DNA of 64,000 nucleotides from Pseudomonas laurylsulfativorans. GTDB taxonomy: Bacteria; Pseudomonadota; Gammaproteobacteria; Pseudomonadales; Pseudomonadaceae. Below the pieces are notes generated by a model. The model had not been told where the DNA came from. It made no database searches and worked only from the letters and a program-made list of their open reading frames with translations. The stretch is taken from contig NZ_MUJK01000005.1 in the NCBI RefSeq assembly GCF_002906155.1, positions 248,001 to 312,000 of the forward strand, read 5' to 3'. The translations under genes were made by a program, and so were the position numbers. Positions 17,868 to 29,000 of this stretch are shown piece by piece; positions within the stretch are counted from its first letter, which is position 1; each line of letters opens with the position of its first letter.

Positions 17868-19292
17868 ATGTCCTCCGCTGCATCATTCCGCACAGAAAAC
17901 GACCTGCTTGGCGCCCTCGAAGTACCCGCTCAAGCGTATTACGGCATCCAGACCCTGCGAGCGGTGAATAACTTCCGCCTTTCGGGCGTTCCGATTTCGC
18001 ACTACCCGAAACTGGTTGTCGGCCTGGCCATGGTCAAACAGGCCGCTGCTGACGCCAACCGTGAGCTGGGTCACCTGAGCGAAGCCAAGCACGCTGCCAT
18101 CAGCGAAGCCTGTGCACGTTTGATCCGCGGCGACTTCCACGAAGAGTTCGTGGTGGACATGATTCAAGGCGGCGCTGGCACTTCGACCAACATGAATGCC
18201 AACGAAGTCATCGCCAACATCGCACTGGAGGCCATGGGTCACCAGAAAGGCGAATACCAGTACCTGCACCCGAACGACGACGTGAACATGGCGCAGTCGA
18301 CCAACGACGCCTACCCGACGGCGATCCGTCTGGGTCTGTTGCTCGGTCACGACGCCTTGCTCGCCAGCCTCGATAGCCTGATTCAGGCATTCGCGGCCAA
18401 GGGTGAAGAATTCAACCACGTCCTGAAGATGGGCCGCACCCAGCTGCAAGACGCCGTTCCGATGACCCTGGGTCAAGAATTCCGTGCGTTCGCCACTACT
18501 CTGGGCGAAGACCTGGCACGCCTGAAGACTCTGGCACCGGAAGTCCTGACTGAAGTGAACCTGGGTGGCACCGCGATCGGCACCGGCATCAACGCCGACC
18601 CGCGTTACCAGCACCTGGCCGTTCAGCGTCTGGCAGTGATCAGCGGTCAACCGCTGGTACCGGCCGCCGACCTGATTGAAGCCACCTCCGACATGGGCGC
18701 GTTCGTACTGTTCTCCGGCATGCTCAAGCGTACCGCGGTCAAGCTGTCGAAGATCTGCAACGACCTGCGCCTGCTGTCCAGCGGCCCACGCACCGGCATC
18801 AACGAGATCAACCTGCCGGCACGTCAGCCAGGCAGCTCGATCATGCCAGGCAAGGTCAACCCGGTTATTCCGGAAGCCGTTAACCAGGTGGCGTTCCAGA
18901 TCATTGGTAACGACCTGGCGCTGACCATCGCGGCCGAAGGCGGCCAGTTGCAATTGAACGTGATGGAGCCGCTGATCGCTTTCAAGATCTTCGACTCGAT
19001 CCGCCTGCTGCAACGCGCCATGGACATGCTGCGCGAGCACTGCATCGTCGGCATCACCGCCAACGAAGCACGCTGCCGTGAACTGGTCGAGCACTCGATC
19101 GGCCTGGTCACCGCGTTGAACCCGTACATCGGCTACAAAAATGCCACCCGCATCGCCGGCCTCGCCCTTGAAAGCGGCCGCGGCGTGCTGGAACTGGTGC
19201 GCGAAGAAGGTCTGCTCGACGAAGCCATGCTCGCCGACATCCTGCGCCCGGAAAACATGATTGCTCCGCGCCTGGTGCCTCTGAAGGCATAA
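17868..19292 (+). CDS. aspA: Aspartate ammonia-lyase AspA
   Basis: AspA deaminates L-aspartate to fumarate and ammonia. The 474 residues belong to the fumarase/aspartase superfamily, with signature GSSIMPGKVNP (near 315-325), the TSTNMNANEVIAN segment and MAQSTNDAYPT. The start could be 17856 or 17868; I prefer 17868 (MSSAASF). A strong terminator follows at 19356. Its neighbours (LysR regulator, AGCS symporter, asparaginase) suggest a route from asparagine or aspartate to fumarate. Confidence 0.95.
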   Translation: MSSAASFRTENDLLGALEVPAQAYYGIQTLRAVNNFRLSGVPISHYPKLVVGLAMVKQAAADANRELGHLSEAKHAAISEACARLIRGDFHEEFVVDMIQGGAGTSTNMNANEVIANIALEAMGHQKGEYQYLHPNDDVNMAQSTNDAYPTAIRLGLLLGHDALLASLDSLIQAFAAKGEEFNHVLKMGRTQLQDAVPMTLGQEFRAFATTLGEDLARLKTLAPEVLTEVNLGGTAIGTGINADPRYQHLAVQRLAVISGQPLVPAADLIEATSDMGAFVLFSGMLKRTAVKLSKICNDLRLLSSGPRTGINEINLPARQPGSSIMPGKVNPVIPEAVNQVAFQIIGNDLALTIAAEGGQLQLNVMEPLIAFKIFDSIRLLQRAMDMLREHCIVGITANEARCRELVEHSIGLVTALNPYIGYKNATRIAGLALESGRGVLELVREEGLLDEAMLADILRPENMIAPRLVPLKA

Positions 19293-19355
19293 CCCGACGC
19301 GTCACTTGTAGCACTGCTCACCAGGTCGAGGGACTAGACACCTCTCACCTTTTGA

Positions 19356-19390
19356 GGGCTTGGAGATTACGCTCCAGGCCCTTTTTTTTA
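19356..19390 (+). terminator. Intrinsic terminator after aspA
   Basis: GGGCTTGGAG and CTCCAGGCCC form a 10-bp stem with a 6-nt loop, followed by eight T residues. Confidence 0.92.
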
Positions 19391-19436
19391 ACTGTTTGCC
19401 AGTGAACACCGTATGTCTGGGGACTGACCAATGTTG

Positions 19437-19520
19437 AGGCGGGCTTGCTCGCGAAGGCAGCGGCACATTCAACAAAGATGTGTCTGACACACCGCTTTCG
19501 CGAGCGAGCCCGCTCCCACC
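19437..19520. repeat. REP doublet (GCTTGCTCGCGA family)
   Basis: GCGGGCTTGCTCGCGAAGG and a complementary copy (TCGCGAGCGAGCCCGCTCCC) are inverted about 45 bp apart. This is the second REP family of the window, also at 21296, 22432, 34229 and 54444. Confidence 0.85.
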
Positions 19521-19823
19521 AGGAGCAGCTCCCACATAGCCTGACAACAAAAATATCAGGCGCTTCAAAGGCTTCGCTTCCCCGAATGCACCACGACCGT
19601 GCAGACGGACGGCACACTCATCGGTATAGTGCCGCCCCTCTTCGCGTGAGCGGTCGTCGGTAGCGAGGCCACAACCCATGCGAAACCCGAACTAATAACA
19701 AACCCGCGATATGAAACCGGGACGAACTTCGACCCGCCTGTTGTGCCATGCGCCAGCTGGTGTAACTCGATGTGTCTGTCCGGCCAGCATTTGCCTACAT
19801 AAAAAAACAGCGAGGAATAATCC

Positions 19824-21272
19824 ATGCTCGAAGTCATTAACGACTTCCTCTCAGGGAAAGTACTGATCGTGCTCATTGTCGGGCTCGGTAGCTACTTCAC
19901 GATCCGCTCGCGTTTCGTTCAATTGCGTCACTTCTTCCACATGTTCGCGGTATTCCGCGACAGCCTCAAAAGCAGCGCCGGGCAACTCAGTTCGTTCCAG
20001 GCCCTGATGCTCAGCCTCGCCGGCCGCGTCGGTGCGGGCAACATCGCCGGCGTCGGCATTGCCGTGACGCTTGGCGGCCCCGGTGCCGTGTTCTGGATGT
20101 GGGTGACCGCATTGGTCGGCATGTCCAGCAGCTTCTTCGAATGCTCCCTCGGCCAGCTCTACAAACGCACCGACTCCGACGGCACCTTCCGTGGCGGCCC
20201 GTCCTATTACATCCAGCACGGCCTGCAAAAACGCTGGCTGGGCATGTTGATGGCGTTCCTGTTGCTTGTGACCTTCGGCTTCGCCTTCAACGGCCTGCAA
20301 GCCCACGCCGTGACGCACTCGCTGAACAACGCGTTCGGCCTCGACACCACGTACACCGGCATCGGCCTGGCCGTGTTGCTGGGCCTGGTGTTCATCGGCG
20401 GGATCAAGCGTATCGCCAAGGTCGCCGACCTGTTGGTGCCGGTCAAAACCCTGGTGTACATCGGCGTGACCCTCTACGTGATCGTGCTGCAATTCGATCA
20501 CGTACCGGGCATGCTGATGACCATCGTCAAGAGCGCGTTCGGTCTGGACCAGGCCTTCGGCGGCCTGATCGGCAGCGCCATTGTGATGGGCGTGAAGCGC
20601 GGCGTGTTCGCCAACGAAGCGGGTCTGGGCAGTGCGCCGAACGTGGCGGCCGTAGCGGCGGTCGAGCACCCGGTGGCACAAGGTGTGGTTCAGGCGTTCA
20701 GCGTATTCCTCGATACTTTCGTGATCTGCACCTGCACCGCGTTGCTGATCCTGCTCTCCGGCTTCTACACCCCGGGCTTCGAAGGCGACGGCATTGCCCT
20801 GACCCAGAACTCGCTGGCCGCCGTGGTCGGTGACTGGGGCCGGATGTTCATCTCCGTGGCGCTGGCGTTGTTCGTGTTCACCTCGATCCTCTACAACTAC
20901 TACCTGGGCGAGAGCAACCTGCGCTTTTTGATCGGCGAAAACCGCAAGGCGCTGATCGGCTATCGCGCGCTGGTGCTGGTGCTGATTTTCTGGGGCGCCA
21001 TCGAAAACCTCGGCACCGTATTTGCCTTCGCCGACATCACCATGACCATGCTCGCATTCGTCAACCTGATCGCGCTGTTCCTGCTGTTCAAGGTCGGCAT
21101 GCGCATCCTGCGTGACTACGATGACCAACGCGCCGCAGGCATCAAGACCCCGGTGTTCGACTCCGCCAAGTTCCCGGACCTGGACCTGGATCGCCAGGCA
21201 TGGCCGGCCAATCCGCCGGCTGCCGTGCAGGTGCAAGCCGAGCCGCAAGGCGTGACCGCAGCGCAACGCTGA
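19824..21272 (+). CDS. Alanine/glycine:cation symporter (AGCS family)
   Basis: This inner-membrane Na+- or H+-coupled amino-acid importer has 482 residues and about eleven membrane segments. AGCS landmarks are GRVGAGNIAGVGIAVTLGGPGAVFWMW near residues 68-93 and KRGVFANEAGLGSAPN near 258-273. The amino acid carried cannot be read from sequence. The location between aspA and asparaginase suggests alanine, glycine, asparagine or aspartate. The ribosome site is GCGAGGAATAATCC before the ATG. A REP doublet separates it from the asparaginase gene. Confidence 0.93.
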   Translation: MLEVINDFLSGKVLIVLIVGLGSYFTIRSRFVQLRHFFHMFAVFRDSLKSSAGQLSSFQALMLSLAGRVGAGNIAGVGIAVTLGGPGAVFWMWVTALVGMSSSFFECSLGQLYKRTDSDGTFRGGPSYYIQHGLQKRWLGMLMAFLLLVTFGFAFNGLQAHAVTHSLNNAFGLDTTYTGIGLAVLLGLVFIGGIKRIAKVADLLVPVKTLVYIGVTLYVIVLQFDHVPGMLMTIVKSAFGLDQAFGGLIGSAIVMGVKRGVFANEAGLGSAPNVAAVAAVEHPVAQGVVQAFSVFLDTFVICTCTALLILLSGFYTPGFEGDGIALTQNSLAAVVGDWGRMFISVALALFVFTSILYNYYLGESNLRFLIGENRKALIGYRALVLVLIFWGAIENLGTVFAFADITMTMLAFVNLIALFLLFKVGMRILRDYDDQRAAGIKTPVFDSAKFPDLDLDRQAWPANPPAAVQVQAEPQGVTAAQR

Positions 21273-21295
21273 TCGGTTAAAGTGCGGCAATCCCA

Positions 21296-21385
21296 TGTGG
21301 GAGCGAGCCTGCTCGCGAATGCGGACTGACATTCAATATTGATGTCGACTGACACACCGCTATCGCGAGCAGGCTCGCTCCCACA
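21296..21385. repeat. REP doublet (GCTTGCTCGCGA family)
   Basis: TGTGGGAGCGAGCCTGCTCG and its complement are inverted around a 40-bp spacer in the symporter-asparaginase gap. Confidence 0.88.
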
Positions 21386-21412
21386 AGGAAGTCATCGATT
21401 TCGGAGATTCCC

Positions 21413-22417
21413 ATGAATTCCTCGACCTACCCTGCAGCCCAGCACGTCATGGTGCTCTACACCGGCGGCACCATCGGCATGCAGGCCAGCGCCCATGGCC
21501 TGGCCCCGGCGTCCGGTTTCGAAGCGCGGATGCGTGAGTATCTGCACAGCCAACCCGAGTTGGTGGTGCCGCAGTGGCGTTTCCGCGAGATGTCGCCGCT
21601 GATCGACAGCGCCAACATGACTCCGATGTATTGGCAGCAACTGCGCGAAGCGGTGGTCGATGCGGTGGATGTTCAGGGCTGCGATAGCGTGCTGATCCTG
21701 CATGGCACCGACACGCTGGCCTATAGCGCGGCAGCGATGAGTTTTCAGCTGTTGGGGCTGCATGCCCGCGTGTGTTTTACCGGCTCTATGCTGCCGGCCG
21801 GCGTGACCGATAGCGATGCCTGGGAAAACCTTGGAGGCGCGCTGGTTGCCCTGGGCCAAGGCCTGGCGCCGGGTGTGCATCTGTACTTCCACGGCGAATT
21901 GCTCGACCCGACCCGTTGCGCGAAGGTACGCAGTTTTGGTCGGCATCCGTTCAAGCGCCTGGAGCGTCAGGGCGGTGGCGTGAAAGCGACCTCGATTCCA
22001 ACGCAACTGAATTACAACCAACCTAAACAATTGGCGAATGTCGCTGTGCTGCCGCTGTTTCCAGGCATCAGCGCCGGGATCCTCGATGGCTTGCTCGACA
22101 GTGGCATTCAGGGTCTGGTGTTGGAGTGTTACGGCAGCGGCACCGGCCCGAGCGACAACCCTGAGTTCCTCGCCAGCCTCGGCCGTGCGCGGGATAACGG
22201 CGTTGTAGTGGTGGCGGTGACGCAGTGCCACGAAGGCGGGGTTGAACTGGACGTCTATGAAGCCGGCAGTCGCTTGCGCGGTGTCGGCGTGTTGTCCGGT
22301 GGCGGCATGACCCGTGAAGCGGCGTTCGGCAAATTGCATGGGTTGTTGGGTGCAGGGCTTGATGTCGCCGAGGTGCGGCGCCTGGTCGAACTCGACCTGT
22401 GTGGCGAGCTGAACTGA
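21413..22417 (+). CDS. Asparaginase (cytoplasmic, no signal peptide)
   Basis: The enzyme hydrolyses L-asparagine to aspartate and ammonia. The 334 residues have the two catalytic threonine motifs: TGGTIG (17-22) and HGTDTLAYSA (97-106). There is no signal peptide, so a cytoplasmic, AnsA-like enzyme is likely. The product aspartate would feed AspA two genes upstream. The ribosome site is a GGAG before the ATG (TTTCGGAGATTCCC). It is flanked on both sides by REP doublets of the same family, so co-transcription with neighbours is uncertain. Confidence 0.92.
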   Translation: MNSSTYPAAQHVMVLYTGGTIGMQASAHGLAPASGFEARMREYLHSQPELVVPQWRFREMSPLIDSANMTPMYWQQLREAVVDAVDVQGCDSVLILHGTDTLAYSAAAMSFQLLGLHARVCFTGSMLPAGVTDSDAWENLGGALVALGQGLAPGVHLYFHGELLDPTRCAKVRSFGRHPFKRLERQGGGVKATSIPTQLNYNQPKQLANVAVLPLFPGISAGILDGLLDSGIQGLVLECYGSGTGPSDNPEFLASLGRARDNGVVVVAVTQCHEGGVELDVYEAGSRLRGVGVLSGGGMTREAAFGKLHGLLGAGLDVAEVRRLVELDLCGELN

Positions 22418-22431
22418 CAAAACACCAAACC

Positions 22432-22521
22432 TGTGGGAGCGAGCTTGCTCGCGATGGCGTCAGGTCAGTCGACGCAAATGTTGAATGAACAACCGCTATC
22501 GCGAGCAAGCTCGCTCCCACA
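22432..22521. repeat. REP doublet (GCTTGCTCGCGA family)
   Basis: TGTGGGAGCGAGCTTGCTCG and its complement are inverted around 40 bp after the asparaginase stop codon. Translation through it upstream of the AraC gene would be spurious, which supports the later start chosen for that gene. Confidence 0.88.
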
Positions 22522-22582
22522 AGTCCTTCACCCGGCACACTACTTGCTCCCAATTCCAGTACCCCCAAGGCTGGAAGTCCCT

Positions 22583-23575
22583 ATGCTCCACTCCCACCTC
22601 ACCACGCTCAACGCGGTCTCCCTGGTGCTCGATGCCTTTAAGGCTAAAGGCTTGTCCAGCGAGGCGCTGCTGACCGGAAGCGGCATCAGTGCGGCGGATC
22701 TGAACCGTGCCGACACACGCATCACCACCAATCAGGAAATGCAGGTCTGTGCCAACGCCGTCGCCCTCAAGCACGACATCGGCCTGGAACTGGGCCGGCG
22801 GATGCATGTTTCCTGCTACGGCATACTCGGTTACGCCCTGCTCACCAGTGCCACCTTCGGTGACGCTTTGCGTCTGGCAATGCGGTATCCGGCGCTGCTG
22901 GGAACACTTTTCGAACTGAGCCTGGAAGACGATGGCGAGCGCATCTGGTTCGCCGCCGCCGATTACCGCGAGAGTCCAGCCATGGCAGTGTTCAACGCCG
23001 AGTTCTGCCTCGTATCGCTGAAAATCACTTGCGACGACCTGCTCGGCCACCCCCTGCCCTTGCTCGGCGCGCGCTTCGAACATGCCGCGCCCGACTACGA
23101 AACGAGCTACGCCGAACACTTCAACTGCCCGCTGCACTTCGGCGCGAGCAACAATGCCTTCGCCTTCGACAAACGCTGGCTGGACCAGCCATTACCGCTG
23201 GCCGATGTGATCACCCATCAAGCCATGGCCGAACGTTGCCGCAAGCAGAACCTTGAGTTCACTGGTCGCCAGGCCTGGCTGGGTCGAATTCGACAGTTGC
23301 TCAGCGCGCAATTGAACGCCGCGCCCGGGCTGGAGGGTTTGGCTGAACAGATGAATTGCTCGGCGCGCACGTTGCGCCGACACCTCAAGGACATGGGCTG
23401 CAGCTACCAAGAGCTGCTCGACGAACTGCGTTTCGAACAGGCCAAGCAAATGCTCTGCGAAGATCAACTGCCGATCTATCAAATCGCCGAGGCGCTGGGC
23501 TTCAGCGAGACCGCGAGTTTTCGCCATGCGTTTGTGCGCTGGAGTGGTGTGGCGCCGAGTCAGTTTAGACCTTAG
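22583..23575 (+). CDS. AraC-family transcriptional regulator
   Basis: The 330-residue protein has an N-terminal domain of the Arabinose_bd type (PF12625-like; NAVALKHDIGLELGRRMHVSCYGILGYALLTS) and a C-terminal AraC helix-turn-helix pair (AEQMNCSARTLRRHLKDMG, then YQIAEALGFSETASFRHAFVRWSGVAPSQFR). The start at 22583 is chosen because the longer open frame runs through a REP repeat. It lies upstream of and co-directional with the acetylpolyamine amidohydrolase and PotF-like genes, so it probably controls them; a pair of direct repeats lies between. Confidence 0.9.
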   Translation: MLHSHLTTLNAVSLVLDAFKAKGLSSEALLTGSGISAADLNRADTRITTNQEMQVCANAVALKHDIGLELGRRMHVSCYGILGYALLTSATFGDALRLAMRYPALLGTLFELSLEDDGERIWFAAADYRESPAMAVFNAEFCLVSLKITCDDLLGHPLPLLGARFEHAAPDYETSYAEHFNCPLHFGASNNAFAFDKRWLDQPLPLADVITHQAMAERCRKQNLEFTGRQAWLGRIRQLLSAQLNAAPGLEGLAEQMNCSARTLRRHLKDMGCSYQELLDELRFEQAKQMLCEDQLPIYQIAEALGFSETASFRHAFVRWSGVAPSQFRP

Positions 23576-23628
23576 GACATGTCATGGCCGGTCTACCGCA
23601 ACTTGAAGGGGCGAATTTCGGTCAAATG

Positions 23629-23656
23629 TTTTGGCCATATAGATCCCCTTTTGGCC
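23629..23656 (+). promoter_or_regulatory. Candidate AraC-type operator (direct repeats 20 bp apart)
   Basis: TTTTGGCC occurs at 23629-23636 and 23649-23656 in the same orientation, exactly 20 bp apart, which places both on one helix face. AraC-family proteins typically bind such spaced direct repeats. The site lies about 75 bp before the next start codon. Confidence 0.5.
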
Positions 23657-23729
23657 TTTCCTGCCGTTCTCCAAATCCGTCTACACCGCAAGACTGTGTT
23701 CAACCGAATCAGCCTGCGGAGAACAAGAA

Positions 23730-24758
<1,029 letters not shown>

Positions 24759-24773
24759 TGAGGAAGTAGAAGC

Positions 24774-25874
24774 ATGAAAAGTCTTAAGCGTTTAGTCGTG
24801 CCTGCGCTGTGCGCCACGGTGCTCAGCAGTGTTGCACACGCCGAAGAACGAACGTTGCGCGTCTACAACTGGTTCGACTACATCACCCCCAAAGCCCTGG
24901 AAGACTTCAAGGCGCAGAACACCCTGACCAAACTGGTCTACGACATCTTCGACACCAACGAAGCCCTGGAGGCCAAGTTGTTGACCGGCAACTCCGGCTA
25001 CGACGTCGTGGTGCCGTCCAACGTGTTCCTCGCCAAGCAGATCGAAGCCGGGGTGTTCCAGCCCCTGGATCGCAGTAAGTTGCCGAACTGGAATCACCTC
25101 GACCCCAAGCTGATGAAGCTGATCGAGGCCAACGATCCAGGCAACAAATTCGCCGTGCCCTACATGTACGGCACCATCCTGATCGGCTTCAACCCGGACA
25201 AGGTCAAGGCCGCCCTCGGTGCCGATGCGCCGGTAGACAGTTGGGATTTGATCTTCAAGGAAGAGAACATCAGCAAGCTCAAGCAGTGCGGCGTCGCCCT
25301 GCTCGACTCGCCGTCGGAAATCCTGCCGCTGGCCCTGCAACACCTCGGCCTGGACCCCAACAGCAAGAAGCCTGCGGACTACGACAAGGCTGAAGCATTG
25401 TTGATGAAGATCCGCCCGTACGTGACCTATTTCCATTCGTCGAAGTACATGGCCGACATCGCCAACGGTGACATCTGCGTCGCAGTCGGTTATTCCGGCA
25501 GCTTCTCGCAAGCCGCCAATCGCGCCAAGGAAGCCAAGAACGGTGTGATCGTCGACATGCGTTTACCGAAGGAAGGCGCGCCAATCTGGTTCGACATGCT
25601 GGCGATTCCGAAGGGTGCGAAAAACACCGAAGACGCCTACACCTTCATCAACTACCTGCTGCAGCCTCAGGTGATTGCGCCGGTCAGCGACTTCGTGGGC
25701 TATCCGAACCCGAACAAGGACGCGACGGAACGGGTCGACCCGGCGATTCGCAACAACCCGAACCTGTACCCGACCGATACGGCGATGAGCACGCTCTACA
25801 CCCTGCAACCGCTGCCGCGTGATGCAGAACGTGCACGGACCCGTGCCTGGACCAAGATCAAGTCCGGTACCTGA
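24774..25874 (+). CDS. Polyamine-binding periplasmic protein (PotF/SpuD-like)
   Basis: This is a solute-binding protein of a polyamine ABC importer. The 366 residues start with a Sec signal peptide (cleavage near SSVAHA-EE, residue 23). The mature protein begins RTLRVYNWFDYITPKALEDF, the standard PotD/PotF opening, and contains IAVPYMYGT-like and VAVGYSGSFSQAANRAKEA segments. No permease or ATPase genes are present, so it must use components encoded elsewhere or serve the adjacent acetylpolyamine enzyme. An intrinsic terminator follows directly. Confidence 0.93.
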   Translation: MKSLKRLVVPALCATVLSSVAHAEERTLRVYNWFDYITPKALEDFKAQNTLTKLVYDIFDTNEALEAKLLTGNSGYDVVVPSNVFLAKQIEAGVFQPLDRSKLPNWNHLDPKLMKLIEANDPGNKFAVPYMYGTILIGFNPDKVKAALGADAPVDSWDLIFKEENISKLKQCGVALLDSPSEILPLALQHLGLDPNSKKPADYDKAEALLMKIRPYVTYFHSSKYMADIANGDICVAVGYSGSFSQAANRAKEAKNGVIVDMRLPKEGAPIWFDMLAIPKGAKNTEDAYTFINYLLQPQVIAPVSDFVGYPNPNKDATERVDPAIRNNPNLYPTDTAMSTLYTLQPLPRDAERARTRAWTKIKSGT

Positions 25875-25902
25875 CACCCGCCTCGCTGCCGTCGTCACCA
25901 GG

Positions 25903-25930
25903 ACCTGCGCTTGCGCAGGTCTTTTTTTTG
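25903..25930 (+). terminator. Intrinsic terminator after the PotF-like gene
   Basis: GACCTGCG-CTTG-CGCAGGTC forms an 8-bp stem followed by eight T residues. It closes the polyamine operon and isolates the large toxin-like gene. Confidence 0.93.
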
Positions 25931-26037
25931 CCCGCGATAATTATTTACCGCCAGTGCCACCTCGCCCGTCACTACCTTGCAACGGATCGCGCATCGACCC
26001 TTCCACGGTGCCTGCTGCCCTCACAAAGGATGTGACC

Positions 26038-29000
26038 ATGCCCTATATCACCAGCCCTCCTGTTCTACATCGCCTTTCCGACGACCAGGACGCCCTGCTC
26101 ACCCAATTGGTAACCGGCCCCTCGATCAGGGAAGTCGCCACCCATGCGCTGCAACCTGCCCTGAAAGCGCTGTACCCGAATGTGCAGATCGACCCTCGAC
26201 TGGCCATGGTGGTGACGCCGACCTGGACCTCGCACGATGGGCACGTCGAACCTGGGCCACGGCATTTCGAGTCGCTGACAGATGCGCTGGTGCGCCATGG
26301 CGTAGCGGAAACACCCGTGACCTACCTCGATGGCGAGCACTACCTCACCCTTCAACCCCGGGAACAGACACCGACGCAACTGCCCGTCAGCATCGACGCC
26401 ATCGGGCGCCTGCTCAACGAGTTGGCACCGTTGCTGTTTGTCGCGTTCCAAGAACAGCAGGTCGATTACTGGAATCAGTTCACCCGCGCCTCGGCGCCGC
26501 GCTGGCAGGAACTGTCCAAATCCTTGCGTGACCTGTGGAACATCGAGGCCAACCCCGACTGGGACAGTGACCAGCACGCCATGGCCGGCAAGCTTTTCGC
26601 CTACCCGGACAAAAGCGCCCGCCGTTCGCATGACCCCTATCAGTCGCGCGCCTGCCTGATCGACCTGGACGCCCTGAGCGATGCTGCCTCGACTCACGTC
26701 AACATCCTCGACATGGCGGTACTGATCGGAACACTGGGTACCCGGACCCTGATCCTCACTCACACCATCACCCGTGGCTTCCAGGCGTTCGACTCCCTGC
26801 AGGAGCTGGGCGCGTCGTTGCTGGCGGACACCGATGGGCGTGTACCGGGCAACGTTCTGCATTGGCGCCTGATCGAACCCCTGGGCAATTACTTCGACCG
26901 CCTGGCGTGCAACCTGATCGCCCTGCAAGCCGACGCAATCGGTGCGCTGGCCAACGAACCCGCGGCGGCAAACCCGGACCTGGCGCCACACATCAGCCGT
27001 ACGACCAGCGAGCTCGACCCGACAGGCAAGCAATCATCCTCGCGATTCAATCGGGTCGAGCAATCGCTGCCAGACTGGATGGCCGATGCGTCTTCCAGCG
27101 ATCTCACCGCTTACAGTCGTCATCTGATGGATCTGGTGACGGTGCGCAATCAGAACGCCGGCAAATCCTTTCAGGACGGGGTCAAGCCGATCCGCGAGTT
27201 TGCGCTGGATCAACTGCGCGAGGCCATGCTCCAGCAGCATGCCGACGCCACACAACTGAACCTGGCGGACATCGAGATCGTGGTCGACAGCGTGGTGGTC
27301 TGGGGCAGCTTTGTGCCTCTGGTGGAGCCCGAGCGCACCACCCTGAGCCTGGTCGACCTGGCGCTGCAAAACCTGATTGCCCTGCCGCAGGGCAACAAAT
27401 CCGTGCGCAGTGTCAGCGCCGCCGCGCTGCCGCAATGGATGACAGTGAGCTATCTGGAGGCGCTGATCGCCCGCGTCGACATCGGCCAGAACTACCCGGC
27501 ACTGATCAAGCGCGAGCTGCTTGCCGATCCTATTGCAAGCCTGCGGCGCCAGAACCTGTTCACCAGTCATTTGCGCGTCGAGTTGCCGCTGCTGGCCTTG
27601 CAGTTGAAGATTCGCAAGCAGAACGGCATCGATGAAACGGGTTATCGCTATGTCGCCGCCGTGGTCCAGGTGCTCGACGCCAATCGCTGGGTGGATGGCC
27701 AGGAAATCGTGATTCGCCCACTGGCCTTCAGGCCCGGCTGGCGCATCGGAGGAGCCACCGATGAAGTGACCAACATGTTCGTCATCGGGCCCCGGCAGAT
27801 GGACAAGGGGCCGTGCTTGCTTTACCGGCCAATGCTGGAGCAGCCGCTGAGCCAATATCCGACGCCCGCCAACCTGATCTACGCCATCAAACACTCGCCG
27901 ACGTTGCGCCAATCCGTACTCGCCTGGCTGCCTGACGACGCCCGCGCCAACTACGCCAACTATGCGTTCACCGGCGACCGACCTTCGGTCTGGAGCATTT
28001 CTCAACTGCTGGCCGATCCGCTGACGTCCCTGCAAATGAGCGGCCCGATTTCCCTTGGCCAGCGGGTCCTCAGCGGCAATTATCTGGCCACCCTGTACAA
28101 GGCCAACGTCAATGCACTGATTGAACTGGCACAACGGCAATCGTTGTCCAACGCGCAAAATCGTTGGGCGAGCTACAAGCGCGCAGCCTGGACGCTGCTC
28201 AATGCCGCATTGCCCTTTCTCGGTAGAACCGTCGGGACGGCCGCGTGGATCTGGCAAGTACTGGATGACTTGCAGCAAACCCTCGACGCGCCCGACAGTG
28301 GCGACCACCAGCAGCAGACATCAGCCATGACCGATCTGCTGCTGACCCTGGCCATGGTGCTTGCCCATCACGCCAGCACGCGCAACCCACCTGTGCGCAG
28401 GGTCCGGGAAAAACCGATGGCAACCGCGCTTGAGCACCCGGAAAAACCGGCCCTGCAACCCGTGACCGTGGTGCAATTGCCCGACATCCTCGGCGAGCAC
28501 CCTGCGGAGCAACATCGCCAGTCAGTGACCACCGACGCGGCCCTGGACCTGACCCAAACCCTGGATCGCTTCACTGTCACGCCACCCGAACCGCTCACAG
28601 CGCCCGACAGTGGCAACGGTATCTATCACCACCTCTATCGAAAGGAAAACACCTGTTACGCGCCGGTGGGCGAACGCTGGTTCGAGGTGGCCGTCGAGGA
28701 CACGGGCGAAGTGTCAATCATCGACTCCCGTCAGCAACCGGCGCGCACCGGCCCGGCACTGATCAGCAATCAACGGGGCGAATGGTTCGTCGACACCCGA
28801 CTGCGCCTGCGCGGCGGCGGTCTGTCGAGTCGGCGCAAGGCACTCAAACAGCAGAACCGCGAGCGCATTGCCAACCTCAAACGGCAACTGGTCGAGTTTG
28901 ATCGCGAACGCGAACGGGCACGTACAGAACTGACCGACGCTCACAACGCCATGAAATCGGCCAGCGACGAGTCACTGCCTGCCGCGCAAACGCAGTTCCT

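Larger units (their letters stand above)
19293..19823. other. Intergenic region aspA to AGCS symporter
   Basis: These 531 bases hold the aspA terminator, a REP doublet and about 300 bp that should contain the symporter promoter and a possibly long leader. No glycine-riboswitch-like core or other recognisable RNA was seen, and no credible gene. Confidence 0.65.

Noticed and set aside
19592..19823. Glycine riboswitch before the AGCS symporter gene
   Set aside because: No paired aptamer cores or terminator were seen in the leader.
19851..21332. A 493-codon open frame antisense to the AGCS symporter
   Set aside because: Its composition (His, Gln, Glu) is that of antisense to membrane-protein codons, and it reads into a REP doublet.
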